This document shows, piece after piece, positions 15,520-24,293 of a stretch of 58,197 nt of DNA; within the stretch, counting starts at the first letter, position 1, and each line of letters starts with the position of its first letter. Below the pieces are notes generated by a model, which had not been told where the DNA came from, did not search any database, and saw only the letters and a list, made by a program, of their open reading frames with translations. The stretch comes from DASRTE01 sp035316885 (GTDB taxonomy: Bacteria; Actinomycetota; Actinomycetes; Jiangellales; Jiangellaceae): positions 1 through 58,197 of the forward strand of contig DATHII010000099.1 of assembly GCA_035316885.1 (NCBI GenBank). The letters are read 5' to 3'. The translations under genes and the position numbers were made by a program.

Positions 15520-17775
15520 GTGACGAACGAGTCCGCGGGCCCGCCTGTCGCCGCGCGCAAGCGCCACGCCACCCTGGCCGAGGAGGTCGAGGCGCACCGG
15601 CAGCGCTACTACTTCGCGACGCCCACGATCAGCGACGGCGAGTTCGACGCGCTGTTGCGCGAGCTCGAGGCGATCGAGGACGAGTACCCCTCGCTGCGCA
15701 CACCCGACTCGCCGACCCAGAAGGTCGGCGCGCCCGTCGCCGAGCCAGGCCTGGCCGAGGCGTCGTGGCCGCCGGTCGAACACCTCGAGAGGTTGCTGAG
15801 CCTCGACAACGCGTTCAACGACGCTGACCTGTCCGACTGGGCCGCGCGGGTCGAGCGAGAGGTCGGCACCGGCGCGCGGTACCTGTGCGAGCTCAAGGTC
15901 GACGGGCTCGCGGTCGACGTCGTCTACCGCGACGGACGGTTGGCCAGCCTGGCCACCCGCGGCGACGGCAGCACCGGTGAGGACGTCACGTACAACGCGC
16001 AGTTCGTCGATGCGATCCCCGAGCGGCTGGCGGCCACTGAGACGTATCCGCCACCGGCCCTGCTCGAGGTTCGCGGCGAGGTGGTCTTCCTCACCGCGGC
16101 CTTCGAGGCGATCAACGCCGAGCGGGCTGATCTCGGGCTGCCCCTGTTCGCGAACGCCCGCAACTCGGGCGCGGGCGTGCTGCGCCAGCGGATGGACCGG
16201 CGGCAGGACAAGCTCGACGCCGCACGCGACCGAGCGGGACGGTCCGACCGGGCGGCGGCGAGCCTCAAGCGGCTCGAGGCCGAGTTCGACCGGGCGCGCC
16301 GGTCACTCGGCCATCTCGTCCTGGTCTGCCACGGCATCGGCCGGCGCACCGGATTCGAGGCCACCCGCCAGTCGGAGGCCTACGAGGCGCTGAATGCGTG
16401 GGGCCTGCCGGTCAGCGACCAGGTGCGCGTCGTCGACGACCTCGGGGATGTGAGGGCGTACGTGGCCCAGTACGGCGAGCACCGCCACGACATCGAGTAC
16501 GAGATCGACGGTGTCGTGGTCAAGGTCGACCAGGTCGACCTGCAACGCCGGCTCGGGGCGACCACGCGAGCGCCCCGCTGGGCCATCGCGTTCAAGTACC
16601 CTCCCGAGGAGGTCACCACGAAACTCCTCGACATCCGGGTCAACGTCGGGCGGACCGGCCGGGTCACGCCCTACGGCGTCATGGAACCGGTGCAGGTCGC
16701 CGGCTCGACGGTCGAGAACGCCACGCTGCACAACGCGCGAGAGGTCGAACGCAAGGGCGTTTTGATCGGCGACACCGTCGTTCTGCGCAAGGCCGGCGAC
16801 GTGATCCCCGAGATCCTCGGCCCGGTGCCCGAGTTGCGCGACGGCTCCGAGCGCCCGTTCGCCATGCCGACCAGGTGCCCGTCGTGCGACACGCCGCTGG
16901 CGCCTGCGAAAGAGGGCGACGTCGACATCCGCTGCCCGAATGCACGGTCGTGCCCCTCACAGTTGCGTGAGCGCATGTTCCACCTAGCCGGCCGAGGGGC
17001 GTTCGACGTCGAGGCACTTGGCTGGGAGGCCGGTGCGGCCCTCATCGACTCCGGCACCTTCGTCGACGAGGGCGACTTGTTCTCCCTCGATGCCGACAGG
17101 CTGCGGACGATCCCCTTCTTCACCCGGGCCGCCACGCGCGGCGAGAGCGAGACCGGCGCCACCGACCGGGTGCTCAACGCCAACGCCGAACGGCTGCTGA
17201 CCAACCTCGACGCGGCCAAGGCCCGCCCACTGTGGCGGGTCCTCGTCGGCCTCTCGATCCGCCACGTCGGTCCCACCGCCGCCCGCGCGCTGGCCACCGA
17301 GTTCGGCTCGCTCGACGCGATCGAGCAGTCGGCCGAGGGGGACGAGAGCGGGCAGGAGAGGCTGGCGGGCGCCGACGGCGTCGGCCCGACGATCGCCGAG
17401 TCCCTTCGCGAGTGGTTCACCGTCGACTGGCATCGCGAGATCGTCCGAAAGTGGCGCGCGGCGGGCGTACGGATGGCCGACGAGCGCGACGCCTCCGTCC
17501 AGCGCACGCTGGAGGGCCTGACCGTCGTCGTCACCGGCTCCCTGTCCGCGTTCTCCCGCGACGAGGCCAAGGAGGCGATCATCCTCCGCGGGGGCAAAGC
17601 GTCCGGCTCGGTCTCGAAGAAGACTGACTTCGTCGTGGCGGGCGACAACGCGGGCTCCAAGCACGACAAGGCCCTCCAGCTCGGCGTTCCCGTGCTCGAC
17701 GAGGACGGCTTCCGCGTCCTCCTCGACCAGGGCCCGCAGGCGGCGGGGCGCGTCGCACAGAACGCTCACGCCTGA
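15520..17775 (+). CDS. ligA: NAD-dependent DNA ligase LigA
   Basis: This 751-residue replicative ligase seals nicks using NAD. Domains in order: Ia (QRYYFATPTISDGEFDALL), adenylation with the active lysine Lys126 in CELKVDGLAVD and EVRGEVVFLT, OB fold (FKYPPEEVTTKLLDIRVNVG), zinc finger (CPSCDTPL and CPNARSCPSQL), HhH domains, and a C-terminal BRCT (LTVVVTGSLSAFSRDEAKEA, VAGDNAGSKHDKA). It is longer than the usual 670-720 residues because a charged helical segment of ~35 residues (from ~222, RQDKLDAARDRAGRSDRAAA onward) replaces the short loop after NARNSGAGVLRQ. The GTG start is leaderless by its -10 box. Ligase identity is certain. Confidence 0.97.
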   Translation: MTNESAGPPVAARKRHATLAEEVEAHRQRYYFATPTISDGEFDALLRELEAIEDEYPSLRTPDSPTQKVGAPVAEPGLAEASWPPVEHLERLLSLDNAFNDADLSDWAARVEREVGTGARYLCELKVDGLAVDVVYRDGRLASLATRGDGSTGEDVTYNAQFVDAIPERLAATETYPPPALLEVRGEVVFLTAAFEAINAERADLGLPLFANARNSGAGVLRQRMDRRQDKLDAARDRAGRSDRAAASLKRLEAEFDRARRSLGHLVLVCHGIGRRTGFEATRQSEAYEALNAWGLPVSDQVRVVDDLGDVRAYVAQYGEHRHDIEYEIDGVVVKVDQVDLQRRLGATTRAPRWAIAFKYPPEEVTTKLLDIRVNVGRTGRVTPYGVMEPVQVAGSTVENATLHNAREVERKGVLIGDTVVLRKAGDVIPEILGPVPELRDGSERPFAMPTRCPSCDTPLAPAKEGDVDIRCPNARSCPSQLRERMFHLAGRGAFDVEALGWEAGAALIDSGTFVDEGDLFSLDADRLRTIPFFTRAATRGESETGATDRVLNANAERLLTNLDAAKARPLWRVLVGLSIRHVGPTAARALATEFGSLDAIEQSAEGDESGQERLAGADGVGPTIAESLREWFTVDWHREIVRKWRAAGVRMADERDASVQRTLEGLTVVVTGSLSAFSRDEAKEAIILRGGKASGSVSKKTDFVVAGDNAGSKHDKALQLGVPVLDEDGFRVLLDQGPQAAGRVAQNAHA

Positions 17776-17804
17776 CGGCTACGAACTGTCACCCCAAGTG
17801 CGAT

Positions 17805-17825
17805 CAGGTGGGCATCGGTCACCTG
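17805..17825 (+). terminator. Hairpin downstream of ligA
   Basis: CAGGTG and CACCTG pair around a 9-nt loop, 30 nt past the ligA stop. No T-run follows, so terminator function is tentative. Confidence 0.35.
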
Positions 17826-17883
17826 CGGGTACGTCGCGAGTCTGCTCATCAGCATCAGTCGTCTGACGCCGTCATCGATGGGA

Positions 17884-17889
17884 TAAGGT
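17884..17889 (+). promoter_or_regulatory. -10-like box TAAGGT before the DUF4190 gene
   Basis: TAAGGT lies 8 nt before the ATG at 17898, the leaderless spacing. Confidence 0.5.
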
Positions 17890-17897
17890 GCCCCGCC

Positions 17898-18644
17898 ATG
17901 TCGGACCCGTACGCGCAGCCCTCGTCGAACCCGCCGCCGCAGCAGCCGATTGAGGGCCAGCCCGCGGGTGTGCCCACGTCCCAGGCGGGGTCCGGCTCCC
18001 CGCCTCCGTCGGCGTACCCGCCGGGGCCCGAGTTCCCGCGGCCGGCGGCAGCCTCCACGAACGGCTTCGCTGTCGCGGCCCTGGTCTTCGGCATCCTCGG
18101 TGGTCTGCTCGGCATCGTCTTCGGGATCATCGCCCTGGTCCAGATCCGCCGGACGGGCCAGAAGGGCACGGGCCTGGCCATCGCCGGCCTCGTGCTGTCT
18201 GCTGTCTGGCTGCTGGTCATCGTGCTGGCCCTGGGCGTGCTGCTGGCCCGCAGCGCAGACCGCGACACCGAGGGTGAGATCACCGAGGGCGGGTCGGTGT
18301 CGGCGATGTCCTTGCAGGTCGGCGACTGTCTCAACGGGCTCGAAGAGGGCGCGGACGTCCAGAACCTGCCGGCCGTGCCCTGCACGCAGCCGCACGAGGG
18401 TGAGGTCTACGCCGTCTTCGACCTGCCCGAAGGCGACTACCCGGGCGAGGCCGCGATCTTTGACCAGGCCGAAGCCGGGTGTGGCGAGCGGCTGAGCTCG
18501 GTGGCGCCGGAGGCCTACGACGACCCGTCGGTCGGGTTGTTCTACCTCTATCCGGTCGAGCTCTCGTGGCCCGACGACCGCGAGATCGTGTGCATTGCGA
18601 TCTCGACGTCCGGGCCGACGCGCGGATCGATCATCGACTCCTGA
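17898..18644 (+). CDS. DUF4190 / septum-formation domain membrane protein
   Basis: A 248-residue protein. Residues 1-50 are proline/serine/glycine-rich (SDPYAQPSSNPPPQQP). Two membrane segments at ~55-80 and ~90-120 (GFAVAALVFGILGGLLGIVF and LAIAGLVLSAVWLLVIVLAL) form the DUF4190 hairpin. An extracytoplasmic domain follows, with SLQVGDCLNGL, VPCTQPHEGEVYAVFDL and two later cysteines; this matches the septum-formation domain of actinobacterial envelope proteins. The ATG at 17898 has a leaderless -10 box. The role is not known; it is probably an envelope protein with a disulfide-stabilised outer domain. Confidence 0.82.
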   Translation: MSDPYAQPSSNPPPQQPIEGQPAGVPTSQAGSGSPPPSAYPPGPEFPRPAAASTNGFAVAALVFGILGGLLGIVFGIIALVQIRRTGQKGTGLAIAGLVLSAVWLLVIVLALGVLLARSADRDTEGEITEGGSVSAMSLQVGDCLNGLEEGADVQNLPAVPCTQPHEGEVYAVFDLPEGDYPGEAAIFDQAEAGCGERLSSVAPEAYDDPSVGLFYLYPVELSWPDDREIVCIAISTSGPTRGSIIDS

Positions 18645-18672
18645 AGCATCCGCCGCGCCGGGACTTCCGACG

Positions 18673-19314
18673 TCAGGCCTTGAGCCAGGCGAGCACGGCG
18701 AGAACGCGACGGTGGTCGTCGTCCGAGGGTGGCAGGTCGAGCTTGGTGAAGATCGACGAGATGTGCTTCTCGACGGCACCGTCGGTGACGACGAGGGTGC
18801 GGGCGATCGCCGCGTTGGTCCGGCCCTCGGCCATCAGGCCCAGCACCTCCCGCTCCCGGGCCGTGAGCCGCTCGAGTGGGTCGCGGCGGCGCCGGGCGAA
18901 CAGCTGGGCAACGACCTCGGGATCGAGCACTGTGCCGCCCGCCACCACGCGCTCCAGCGCATCGGACAGGTCGGCGAGCGCCGAGACCCGGTCCTTGAGC
19001 AGATAGCCGACGCCGCCGGCACCGTCGGCGAGCAAGTCGCCCGCGTAGGACTCCTCGACGTACTGCGAGAGCACAAGCACGCCGGTGCCAGGCACTTGCC
19101 GACGCGCCTCGATCGCCGCGCGCAGTCCCTCGTCGGTGTACGACGGCGGCATCCGCACGTCGACCACGGCGACGTCCGGGCGGTGCTCGACGACGGATGC
19201 GACCAGTGCCTGTGCGTCGCCCACCGCGTCGACCACCGTGCAGCCCGCCTCGTCGAGGAGCCGCACCAGACCCTCCCGAAGAAGCATGGAGTCCTCGGCC
19301 AGCACGACGCGCAT
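18673..19314 (-). CDS. NarL/LuxR-family response regulator
   Basis: A 213-residue two-component regulator. The receiver domain has the acidic pair in VVLAEDSMLL, the phospho-acceptor Asp in DVAVVDVRMPP, Ser in VLVLSQYVE and Lys in GYLLKDRV. The LuxR helix-turn-helix is LTAREREVLGLMAEGRTNAA to EKHISSIFTKL. The ATG at 19314 has TAGGGT 8 nt ahead (leaderless). The likely partner is the histidine kinase at 21002-22330 on the same strand; normally such genes are adjacent, but here two plus-strand genes lie between them. Confidence 0.93.
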   Translation of the reverse strand: MRVVLAEDSMLLREGLVRLLDEAGCTVVDAVGDAQALVASVVEHRPDVAVVDVRMPPSYTDEGLRAAIEARRQVPGTGVLVLSQYVEESYAGDLLADGAGGVGYLLKDRVSALADLSDALERVVAGGTVLDPEVVAQLFARRRRDPLERLTAREREVLGLMAEGRTNAAIARTLVVTDGAVEKHISSIFTKLDLPPSDDDHRRVLAVLAWLKA

Positions 19315-19322
19315 GGAGCCGA

Positions 19323-19328
19323 ACCCTA
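19323..19328 (-). promoter_or_regulatory. -10-like box TAGGGT before the response regulator
   Basis: On the minus strand TAGGGT lies 8 nt before the ATG, the leaderless spacing. Confidence 0.5.
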
Positions 19329-19403
19329 GCGGCCGGGTCAGTCACCCGAGCTCGGGGAATGGGGCGTGACGCCCGTGTCCGTGCCGTCCGGCAGGATGCG
19401 GGC

Positions 19404-20438
19404 ATGTCGAGGCGCCCGGTCACGCAGCGTGAGCTCAACCGCGCCGTGCTCGCCCGGCAGGGTCTGCTCGAGCCCTTCGACGACCCGATACCGCGGGTGC
19501 TCGAAGGTGTCGGCGGAATCCAGGCGCAGTACGCACCGTCGATGTACGTCGGCCTGTGGTCGCGGATGCGCAGCTTCGAGCGGCCCGACCTCACCCGCGC
19601 GCTCCAGGACCGGACCGTCGTGCAGGGAACGCTCCTGCGATCGACCATCCACCTCGTCTCGCGCGAGGACTACTGGCCGTTCGCGGTGGCGATCCGCGAT
19701 GACCTCCGAGAGTGGTTCCTGCGGGTCCGGAAGGGCGACCCGTCTGCCGCCGAGCTCGAGACTGCGGCCAAGCACGTGCGGGTGGCGCTGGCGGACGGGC
19801 CGCTGCGCCAGACCGAGATCGACGAACTCGTCGGACGTTCGGCCAGGGCTGGCATCAACACCTGCCTCGACCTCGTCAGGATCCCCCCGTCAGGCACCTG
19901 GGAACGTCGCAGGGCGGATTTGCATGCCGACGCGGAGAGCTGGGTCGGGTCGACCGACATCTCGACCACGGACGCTCGTGTTCTCTTGGTTCGCCGCTAC
20001 CTCGGCGGCTTCGGACCCGCGACCAAGGCCGAGATCGGCAACTGGGCCGGCCTGCCGGTGCAGGCGGTGACAGCGGCGCTGGAGCGAGTCGATCACGTCA
20101 CCCACGAGGCGGCCGACGGGGCCGCTCTGGTCGACCTCCCGGGCGCCCCGCTGCCCGACGCGGAAACGCCCGCACCGATCCGGTTCCTGCCCACCTGGGA
20201 CGCCACCCTTCTCGTCCACGCGCGACGCGCCCGGATCCTCCCGGAGGAACACCGCACGAAGGTCTTCAGCGCCCGGAATCCACATTCGGTGCCCACCTTT
20301 CTCGTCGACGGCGCGGTCGCCGGCTCGTGGCGGTTCGCCGACGGGCGGATCGATCTGACGGAGTTCGACCCACTGCCGCGTGATGTGCGGCGTCAGGTCG
20401 AGCGGGCCGCACTCGACCTGGCCACCTTCCACGGCTGA
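19404..20438 (+). CDS. Winged-helix DNA-binding protein (AlkZ/YcaQ-like)
   Basis: This 344-residue protein matches the HTH_42 family (winged helix DNA-binding domain), to which the glycosylases AlkZ and YcaQ belong. The family pattern is visible as GGIQAQYAPSMYVGLWSRMR near the start, VVQGTLLRSTIHLVSREDYW, and a middle winged-helix region ending in RYLGGFGPATKAEIGNWAGL. The C-terminus has RFLPTWDATLLVHARRARIL and STFLVDGAVAGSWRF-like sequence (here PTFLVDGAVAGSW). The QxQ motif of the DNA glycosylase members appears as IQAQY. Unhooking of crosslinks is established only for a few relatives, so activity here is inferred. The ATG at 19404 matches the usual family start. Confidence 0.8.
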   Translation: MSRRPVTQRELNRAVLARQGLLEPFDDPIPRVLEGVGGIQAQYAPSMYVGLWSRMRSFERPDLTRALQDRTVVQGTLLRSTIHLVSREDYWPFAVAIRDDLREWFLRVRKGDPSAAELETAAKHVRVALADGPLRQTEIDELVGRSARAGINTCLDLVRIPPSGTWERRRADLHADAESWVGSTDISTTDARVLLVRRYLGGFGPATKAEIGNWAGLPVQAVTAALERVDHVTHEAADGAALVDLPGAPLPDAETPAPIRFLPTWDATLLVHARRARILPEEHRTKVFSARNPHSVPTFLVDGAVAGSWRFADGRIDLTEFDPLPRDVRRQVERAALDLATFHG

Positions 20439-20476
20439 CGTGGGCGCCGCCGGGTGCCACCTCGACCACGAGCGGA

Positions 20477-20482
20477 TAGCGT
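20477..20482 (+). promoter_or_regulatory. -10-like box TAGCGT before the nitroreductase gene
   Basis: TAGCGT lies 6 nt before the ATG at 20489, the leaderless spacing. Confidence 0.5.
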
Positions 20483-20488
20483 TGCGGC

Positions 20489-20995
20489 ATGGAGACCTGG
20501 GACGTGATCAGGGCTCGGCGCAACGTCCGCAGCTTCGAGGACCGGGCGATCCCGGACGAGGACCTCGACCGGATCCTCGAAGCCGGCCGACGCTCGGCGT
20601 CGGCGTCGAACTCGCAGCCGTGGGACTTCGTGGTCGTCACCGACCGTGACCAGTTGATCGACCTGTCCACGGTCTGGCGCAGTGCTGGCCATGTCGCCGG
20701 TTCCGCCGCGACGATCGCGCTCGTCGCCGGGGTACCCGACAACGAGCGGCGGCTGGCCTACGACCTCGGCCAGGCGACGGTGAACATCATGCTGGCCGCG
20801 GCCGACCTCGGCATCGGTAGCAGTCATGCCTCGGTCGCTGACCAGGACAAGGCCCGGCAGGTCCTCGGCCTGCCGGCCGACAAGCACTGTGCCTACCTCA
20901 TCTCGCTCGGGTATCCGGCGGACCGGCCGCTGGCACCTCTGCGGCGGCCCGACCGCCGGCCGTTCGAGGACGTGGTGCACCGAGGCCGTTGGTAG
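20489..20995 (+). CDS. Nitroreductase family protein
   Basis: A 168-residue FMN-dependent NAD(P)H oxidoreductase. The FMN phosphate region RARRNVRSFEDRAIP at the start, SASNSQPWDFVVVTD, and the C-terminal NIMLAAADLGIGSSHASVAD with LGYPADRP are classic for the family. It is a small member. The substrate is unknown; nitro compounds, quinones or flavins are possible. It ends 6 nt before the stop of the convergent histidine kinase gene. Confidence 0.88.
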   Translation: METWDVIRARRNVRSFEDRAIPDEDLDRILEAGRRSASASNSQPWDFVVVTDRDQLIDLSTVWRSAGHVAGSAATIALVAGVPDNERRLAYDLGQATVNIMLAAADLGIGSSHASVADQDKARQVLGLPADKHCAYLISLGYPADRPLAPLRRPDRRPFEDVVHRGRW

Positions 20996-21001
20996 CCGAT
21001 C

Positions 21002-22330
21002 TCAAGTATCCCGGCCGACGGGGATGTCGGCGCTCACGATCGTGCCGGCTCCTTCTGGGCTGTGGACATCGAACGTGCCGTCGACGCCGGCCAGCCGGTC
21101 GGCGAGGCCGGCCAGGCCATGCCCCTTACCCACGTGGGCGCCCCCGAGCCCGTCGTCGCCGACCTGGACGTGCAACATGGCCCCGACCCGGATCACCGAG
21201 ACCGACACTGTCGTCGCGCCGCTGTGCTTCGCCGCGTTGGTGAGCGCTTCCATGACGACAAAGTAGGCGGTGTTCTCGACCGCCGGCGTCGGTCGATCGG
21301 ATCCGCCCATGGTGACGTCGAGGGTGACGGGGATCGGCGACCGGGCGGCGGCGGCGGCAAGGGCCGCTTCGAGTCCGCGGTCGGCCAGGATCGGCGGGGC
21401 GATGCCGCGCGAGAGCGCGCGCAGCTCAGCCAGGGCCTCCTGGGTCTGGGTCAGCGCCTGCTCGACCAGCGGGCCGGCGGCGTCGGGATTGTCGGCGAGC
21501 CGGCGCTGGGCGGCCTCGAGGTCCATCGTCAGCCGGACGAGTCGCTGCTGCGGGCCGTCATGGATGTCGCGCTCGACCCGGCGCAGCGTGGTCGCCTCCG
21601 CCTCCACTGCGGCGGCCCGGGACAGGCTGAGCTGTTCGGCCCGAGCACGCAACGCCGCGTTCTCGGCCGCTGCCGGGTTGGTCAGCAGCCCTCGGGCGAC
21701 GGAGGCGTTCAGCGACGCGGCCCAACGCAGCACGTACGGCATCGAGATGAGGAACAGCAGACCGAGCGCCGTGTAGACGACGATCGTCAACGCGCGCGAG
21801 TGGATGCCCAGCAGGTCGAGCAGTTCGACATTCTGCGGGTAGTCGGGCAGCGCCCAGTCGTAGAGGATGCGCCCGAGCCCGCCGGCCGCACCGGACACCC
21901 ATGTGATCGCGATCGTCCATGTGAAGATCTTGACCGGGAGCGCCACGACGGCGTGCAGCACGTCGCGCCAATGCTGTGGGTCGCGGATCATGCTCCACAG
22001 CCGCCCGGGGAACGACCCGGAGACCGGCCGGTAGTACGTCGGCGGCAGTGCGCGGCGCTCGGCGACCGTGACCAGGTGGCGCTCCAGGTGGCCGAAGCCG
22101 CGTGCCGCTGCCAGGGTTGCGGCCAGAATCGGCACGCCCACCCAGATCAGGGTCAGTCCGACACCGAGTGTGACCCCGGTCACGACGACGATGAACGCCG
22201 CGAGCGCGATCGGGAAGCCGGGCAACAGGTAGGCGAGGTCGCGCGGAAGCTGCGACCAGCCGGACCTCGGGCCGGGAAGCTTGACGCCGTGGGGGGTGGG
22301 GATGGGGGCGGGGTGCATGTCGGTGTTCAT
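21002..22330 (-). CDS. Sensor histidine kinase (HisKA_3 type)
   Basis: A 442-residue membrane kinase. The N-terminal half has four hydrophobic segments (for example YLLPGFPIALAAFIVVVTGV, then LTLIWVGVPILAATLAAARG) typical of the actinobacterial sensor domain found before HisKA_3. The dimerisation/phospho-acceptor motif is ERDIHDGPQQRLVRLTMDLE. The ATPase domain has the N-box VMEALTNAAKHSGATT and G-boxes VGDDGLGGAHVGKGHGLAGL. The ATG at 22330 (MNTDMHPAPIPTPH) follows GGCTCGGAG; the frame extends further upstream without family likeness. Its natural partner is the NarL-type regulator at 18673-19314. The signal is unknown. Confidence 0.9.
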   Translation of the reverse strand: MNTDMHPAPIPTPHGVKLPGPRSGWSQLPRDLAYLLPGFPIALAAFIVVVTGVTLGVGLTLIWVGVPILAATLAAARGFGHLERHLVTVAERRALPPTYYRPVSGSFPGRLWSMIRDPQHWRDVLHAVVALPVKIFTWTIAITWVSGAAGGLGRILYDWALPDYPQNVELLDLLGIHSRALTIVVYTALGLLFLISMPYVLRWAASLNASVARGLLTNPAAAENAALRARAEQLSLSRAAAVEAEATTLRRVERDIHDGPQQRLVRLTMDLEAAQRRLADNPDAAGPLVEQALTQTQEALAELRALSRGIAPPILADRGLEAALAAAAARSPIPVTLDVTMGGSDRPTPAVENTAYFVVMEALTNAAKHSGATTVSVSVIRVGAMLHVQVGDDGLGGAHVGKGHGLAGLADRLAGVDGTFDVHSPEGAGTIVSADIPVGRDT

Positions 22331-22436
22331 GCTCCGAGCCTCGCGTTCCGTGCCGTCGCATCCCATCCGGCGAACCGGCCAACTCGAGGTGAGGCTAACC
22401 CGACCCACGGCCGTCATGCCAAAGCCCCACACGCAA

Positions 22437-22442
22437 TAGGAT
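22437..22442 (+). promoter_or_regulatory. -10-like box TAGGAT of the gatCAB operon
   Basis: TAGGAT lies 38 nt before the gatC ATG in the 150-bp divergent gap with the kinase gene. A ribosome binding site (GCGGAGGAG, 22461-22469) follows, so this transcript has a leader. Confidence 0.4.
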
Positions 22443-22480
22443 CGACGGGTTGTCCACGAGCGCGGAGGAGCCGCACCCGC

Positions 22481-22780
22481 ATGCCCTCGATCAGCCGTGA
22501 CGAGGCCGCCCACCTGGCCCGGCTCGCACGCCTCGACCTCGCTCCCGACGAGCTCGACCACCTCGCCGGCCAGCTCGACGCCATCGCCGGCTACGTGGCC
22601 AGGGTTTCCGAGGTCGCCGCGGACGACATCCCTCCAACGTCACACTCGCTGCCGATGACCAACGTCTTCCGCGAGGACGAGCCGCGGCCGGGTCTGACCG
22701 CCGAGGCTGCGCTGGCCGCTGCGCCCGAGGCCGAGGACGGCCGCTTCCGGGTCCCGAGGATCCTCGAGGAGGAGCTCTGA
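22481..22780 (+). CDS. gatC: Asp-tRNA(Asn)/Glu-tRNA(Gln) amidotransferase subunit C
   Basis: This 99-residue subunit wraps around GatA and stabilises the GatCAB complex that turns Glu-tRNA(Gln) or Asp-tRNA(Asn) into the correct amide form. The motifs SRDEAAHLARLARLDLAPDE, LDAIAGYVARVSEVAADDI, PMTNVFREDEPRPGL and GRFRVPRILEEEL are those of GatC. It starts the operon; gatA begins one base after its stop. Confidence 0.95.
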   Translation: MPSISRDEAAHLARLARLDLAPDELDHLAGQLDAIAGYVARVSEVAADDIPPTSHSLPMTNVFREDEPRPGLTAEAALAAAPEAEDGRFRVPRILEEEL

Positions 22781-22781
22781 G

Positions 22782-24293
22782 ATGGCCGACCTCACCCGGA
22801 TGACCGCTGCCGAGCTCGCGGCGGCCGTCAAGGCGGGCGAGACCAGCGCGGTCGACGTCGCCCAGGCCCACCTCGACCGGATCGGCGCGGTCGACACTGC
22901 GGTCCACGCGTTCCTGCACGTCAACACCGAGGGCGCGATCGACGCGGCGGAGGCTGTCGATGACCGGCGCGCGCGCGGCGAGGAGCTCGGCCCCCTAGCC
23001 GGGGTACCGGTCGCACTCAAGGACGTCTTCACGACTGCCGACATGCCGACGACCTGTGGCTCGAAGATCCTCGAGGGCTGGCGGCCCCCGTACGACGCGA
23101 CCATCACGCGACGGTTGCGCGAGGCGGGGATCGTCATCCTCGGCAAGACCAACCTCGACGAATTCGCCATGGGTTCGTCCACCGAGAACTCGGCGTTCGG
23201 GCCGACGCACAACCCGTGGGATCTCGATCGGATCCCGGGCGGTTCGGGTGGCGGGTCGTCGGCGTCCCTCGCGTCGTACCAGGCGCCGCTCGCCATCGGC
23301 ACCGACACCGGCGGCTCGATTCGCCAGCCGGCCGCCGTGACCGGCACGGTCGGCGTGAAGCCGACGTACGGCGGAACCAGCCGGTACGGCCTCGTGGCGT
23401 GTGCGTCGAGCCTCGACCAGGCCGGGCCGTGCGCCCGAACCGTGTTCGACGCGGCCCTGCTGCACGAGGTGATCGCCGGGCACGATCCGATGGACTCCAC
23501 CAGCATCGACGAGCCCGTCCCCGCCGTGGTCGCCGCCGCGCGCCGGGGCGCCGACGGCGACCTGTCCGGGCTCCGGGTCGGAGTTGTCAAGGAGCTCGGC
23601 GGCGAGGGCTACCAGCCCGGCGTCGAGTCGCGGTTCCGCGAGGCTGTCCAGCTGCTCGCGGAGCTCGGTGCCGAGGTGGTCGAGGTCTCGTGCCCGCACT
23701 TCACCTACGGACTTCCGGCGTACTACCTGATCCTGCCCAGCGAGGTCTCGTCGAACCTGGCCCGCTTCGACGCCATGCGTTATGGCCTGCGGGTCGGCGA
23801 CGACGGCACCCACAACGCCGAAGAGGTCATGTCGCTCACCCGCGGGGCGGGGTTCGGCGCCGAGGCGAAGCGACGGATCATGCTCGGCACGTACGCGCTG
23901 TCCAGCGGGTACTACGACGCCTATTACGGGCAGGCTCAGAAGGTGCGCACGCTGATCGCGCGGGACTTCGAGCGGGCCTTCGGCGAGGTCGACGTGCTCG
24001 TCTCGCCGACGACGCCGACGACGGCGTTCCCGATCGGCGAGCGCGTCGACGACCCGCTGAAGATGTACATGGCCGACCTGTGCACAATTCCGAGCAATCT
24101 GGCGGGCAACGCCGCGGCGTCCTTCCCGTGCGGCCTGGCCGACGAGGATGGCCTGCCGGTCGGCCTGCACGTCATGGCTCCGGTACTGGCCGACGACCGG
24201 CTGTATCGTGTCGGCGCGGCCGTCGAACAGGCCTACGTCCAGCAGTGGCGCGGGCCGTTGCTCTCACGCGCACCGGAGCTGGAGGTCTCGTGA
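22782..24293 (+). CDS. gatA: Asp-tRNA(Asn)/Glu-tRNA(Gln) amidotransferase subunit A
   Basis: A 503-residue amidase-signature enzyme that releases ammonia from glutamine for GatB. The Ser-cisSer-Lys triad is visible: Lys80 in VPVALKDVF, Ser155 in IPGGSGGGSSAS and Ser179 in GTDTGGSIRQPAA. Further typical pieces are CGSKILEGWRPPYDATITRR, LALGTYALSSGYYDAYY-like sequence (MLGTYALSSGYYDAYY) and PTTPTTAFPIGE. The stop overlaps the GTG of the small gene that follows. Confidence 0.97.
   Translation: MADLTRMTAAELAAAVKAGETSAVDVAQAHLDRIGAVDTAVHAFLHVNTEGAIDAAEAVDDRRARGEELGPLAGVPVALKDVFTTADMPTTCGSKILEGWRPPYDATITRRLREAGIVILGKTNLDEFAMGSSTENSAFGPTHNPWDLDRIPGGSGGGSSASLASYQAPLAIGTDTGGSIRQPAAVTGTVGVKPTYGGTSRYGLVACASSLDQAGPCARTVFDAALLHEVIAGHDPMDSTSIDEPVPAVVAAARRGADGDLSGLRVGVVKELGGEGYQPGVESRFREAVQLLAELGAEVVEVSCPHFTYGLPAYYLILPSEVSSNLARFDAMRYGLRVGDDGTHNAEEVMSLTRGAGFGAEAKRRIMLGTYALSSGYYDAYYGQAQKVRTLIARDFERAFGEVDVLVSPTTPTTAFPIGERVDDPLKMYMADLCTIPSNLAGNAAASFPCGLADEDGLPVGLHVMAPVLADDRLYRVGAAVEQAYVQQWRGPLLSRAPELEVS

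Noticed and set aside
22411..22430. CCAAAGCCCC upstream of gatC, like one arm of the 54-bp palindrome
   Set aside because: No matching second arm and no GTGATC end; only ten bases agree.
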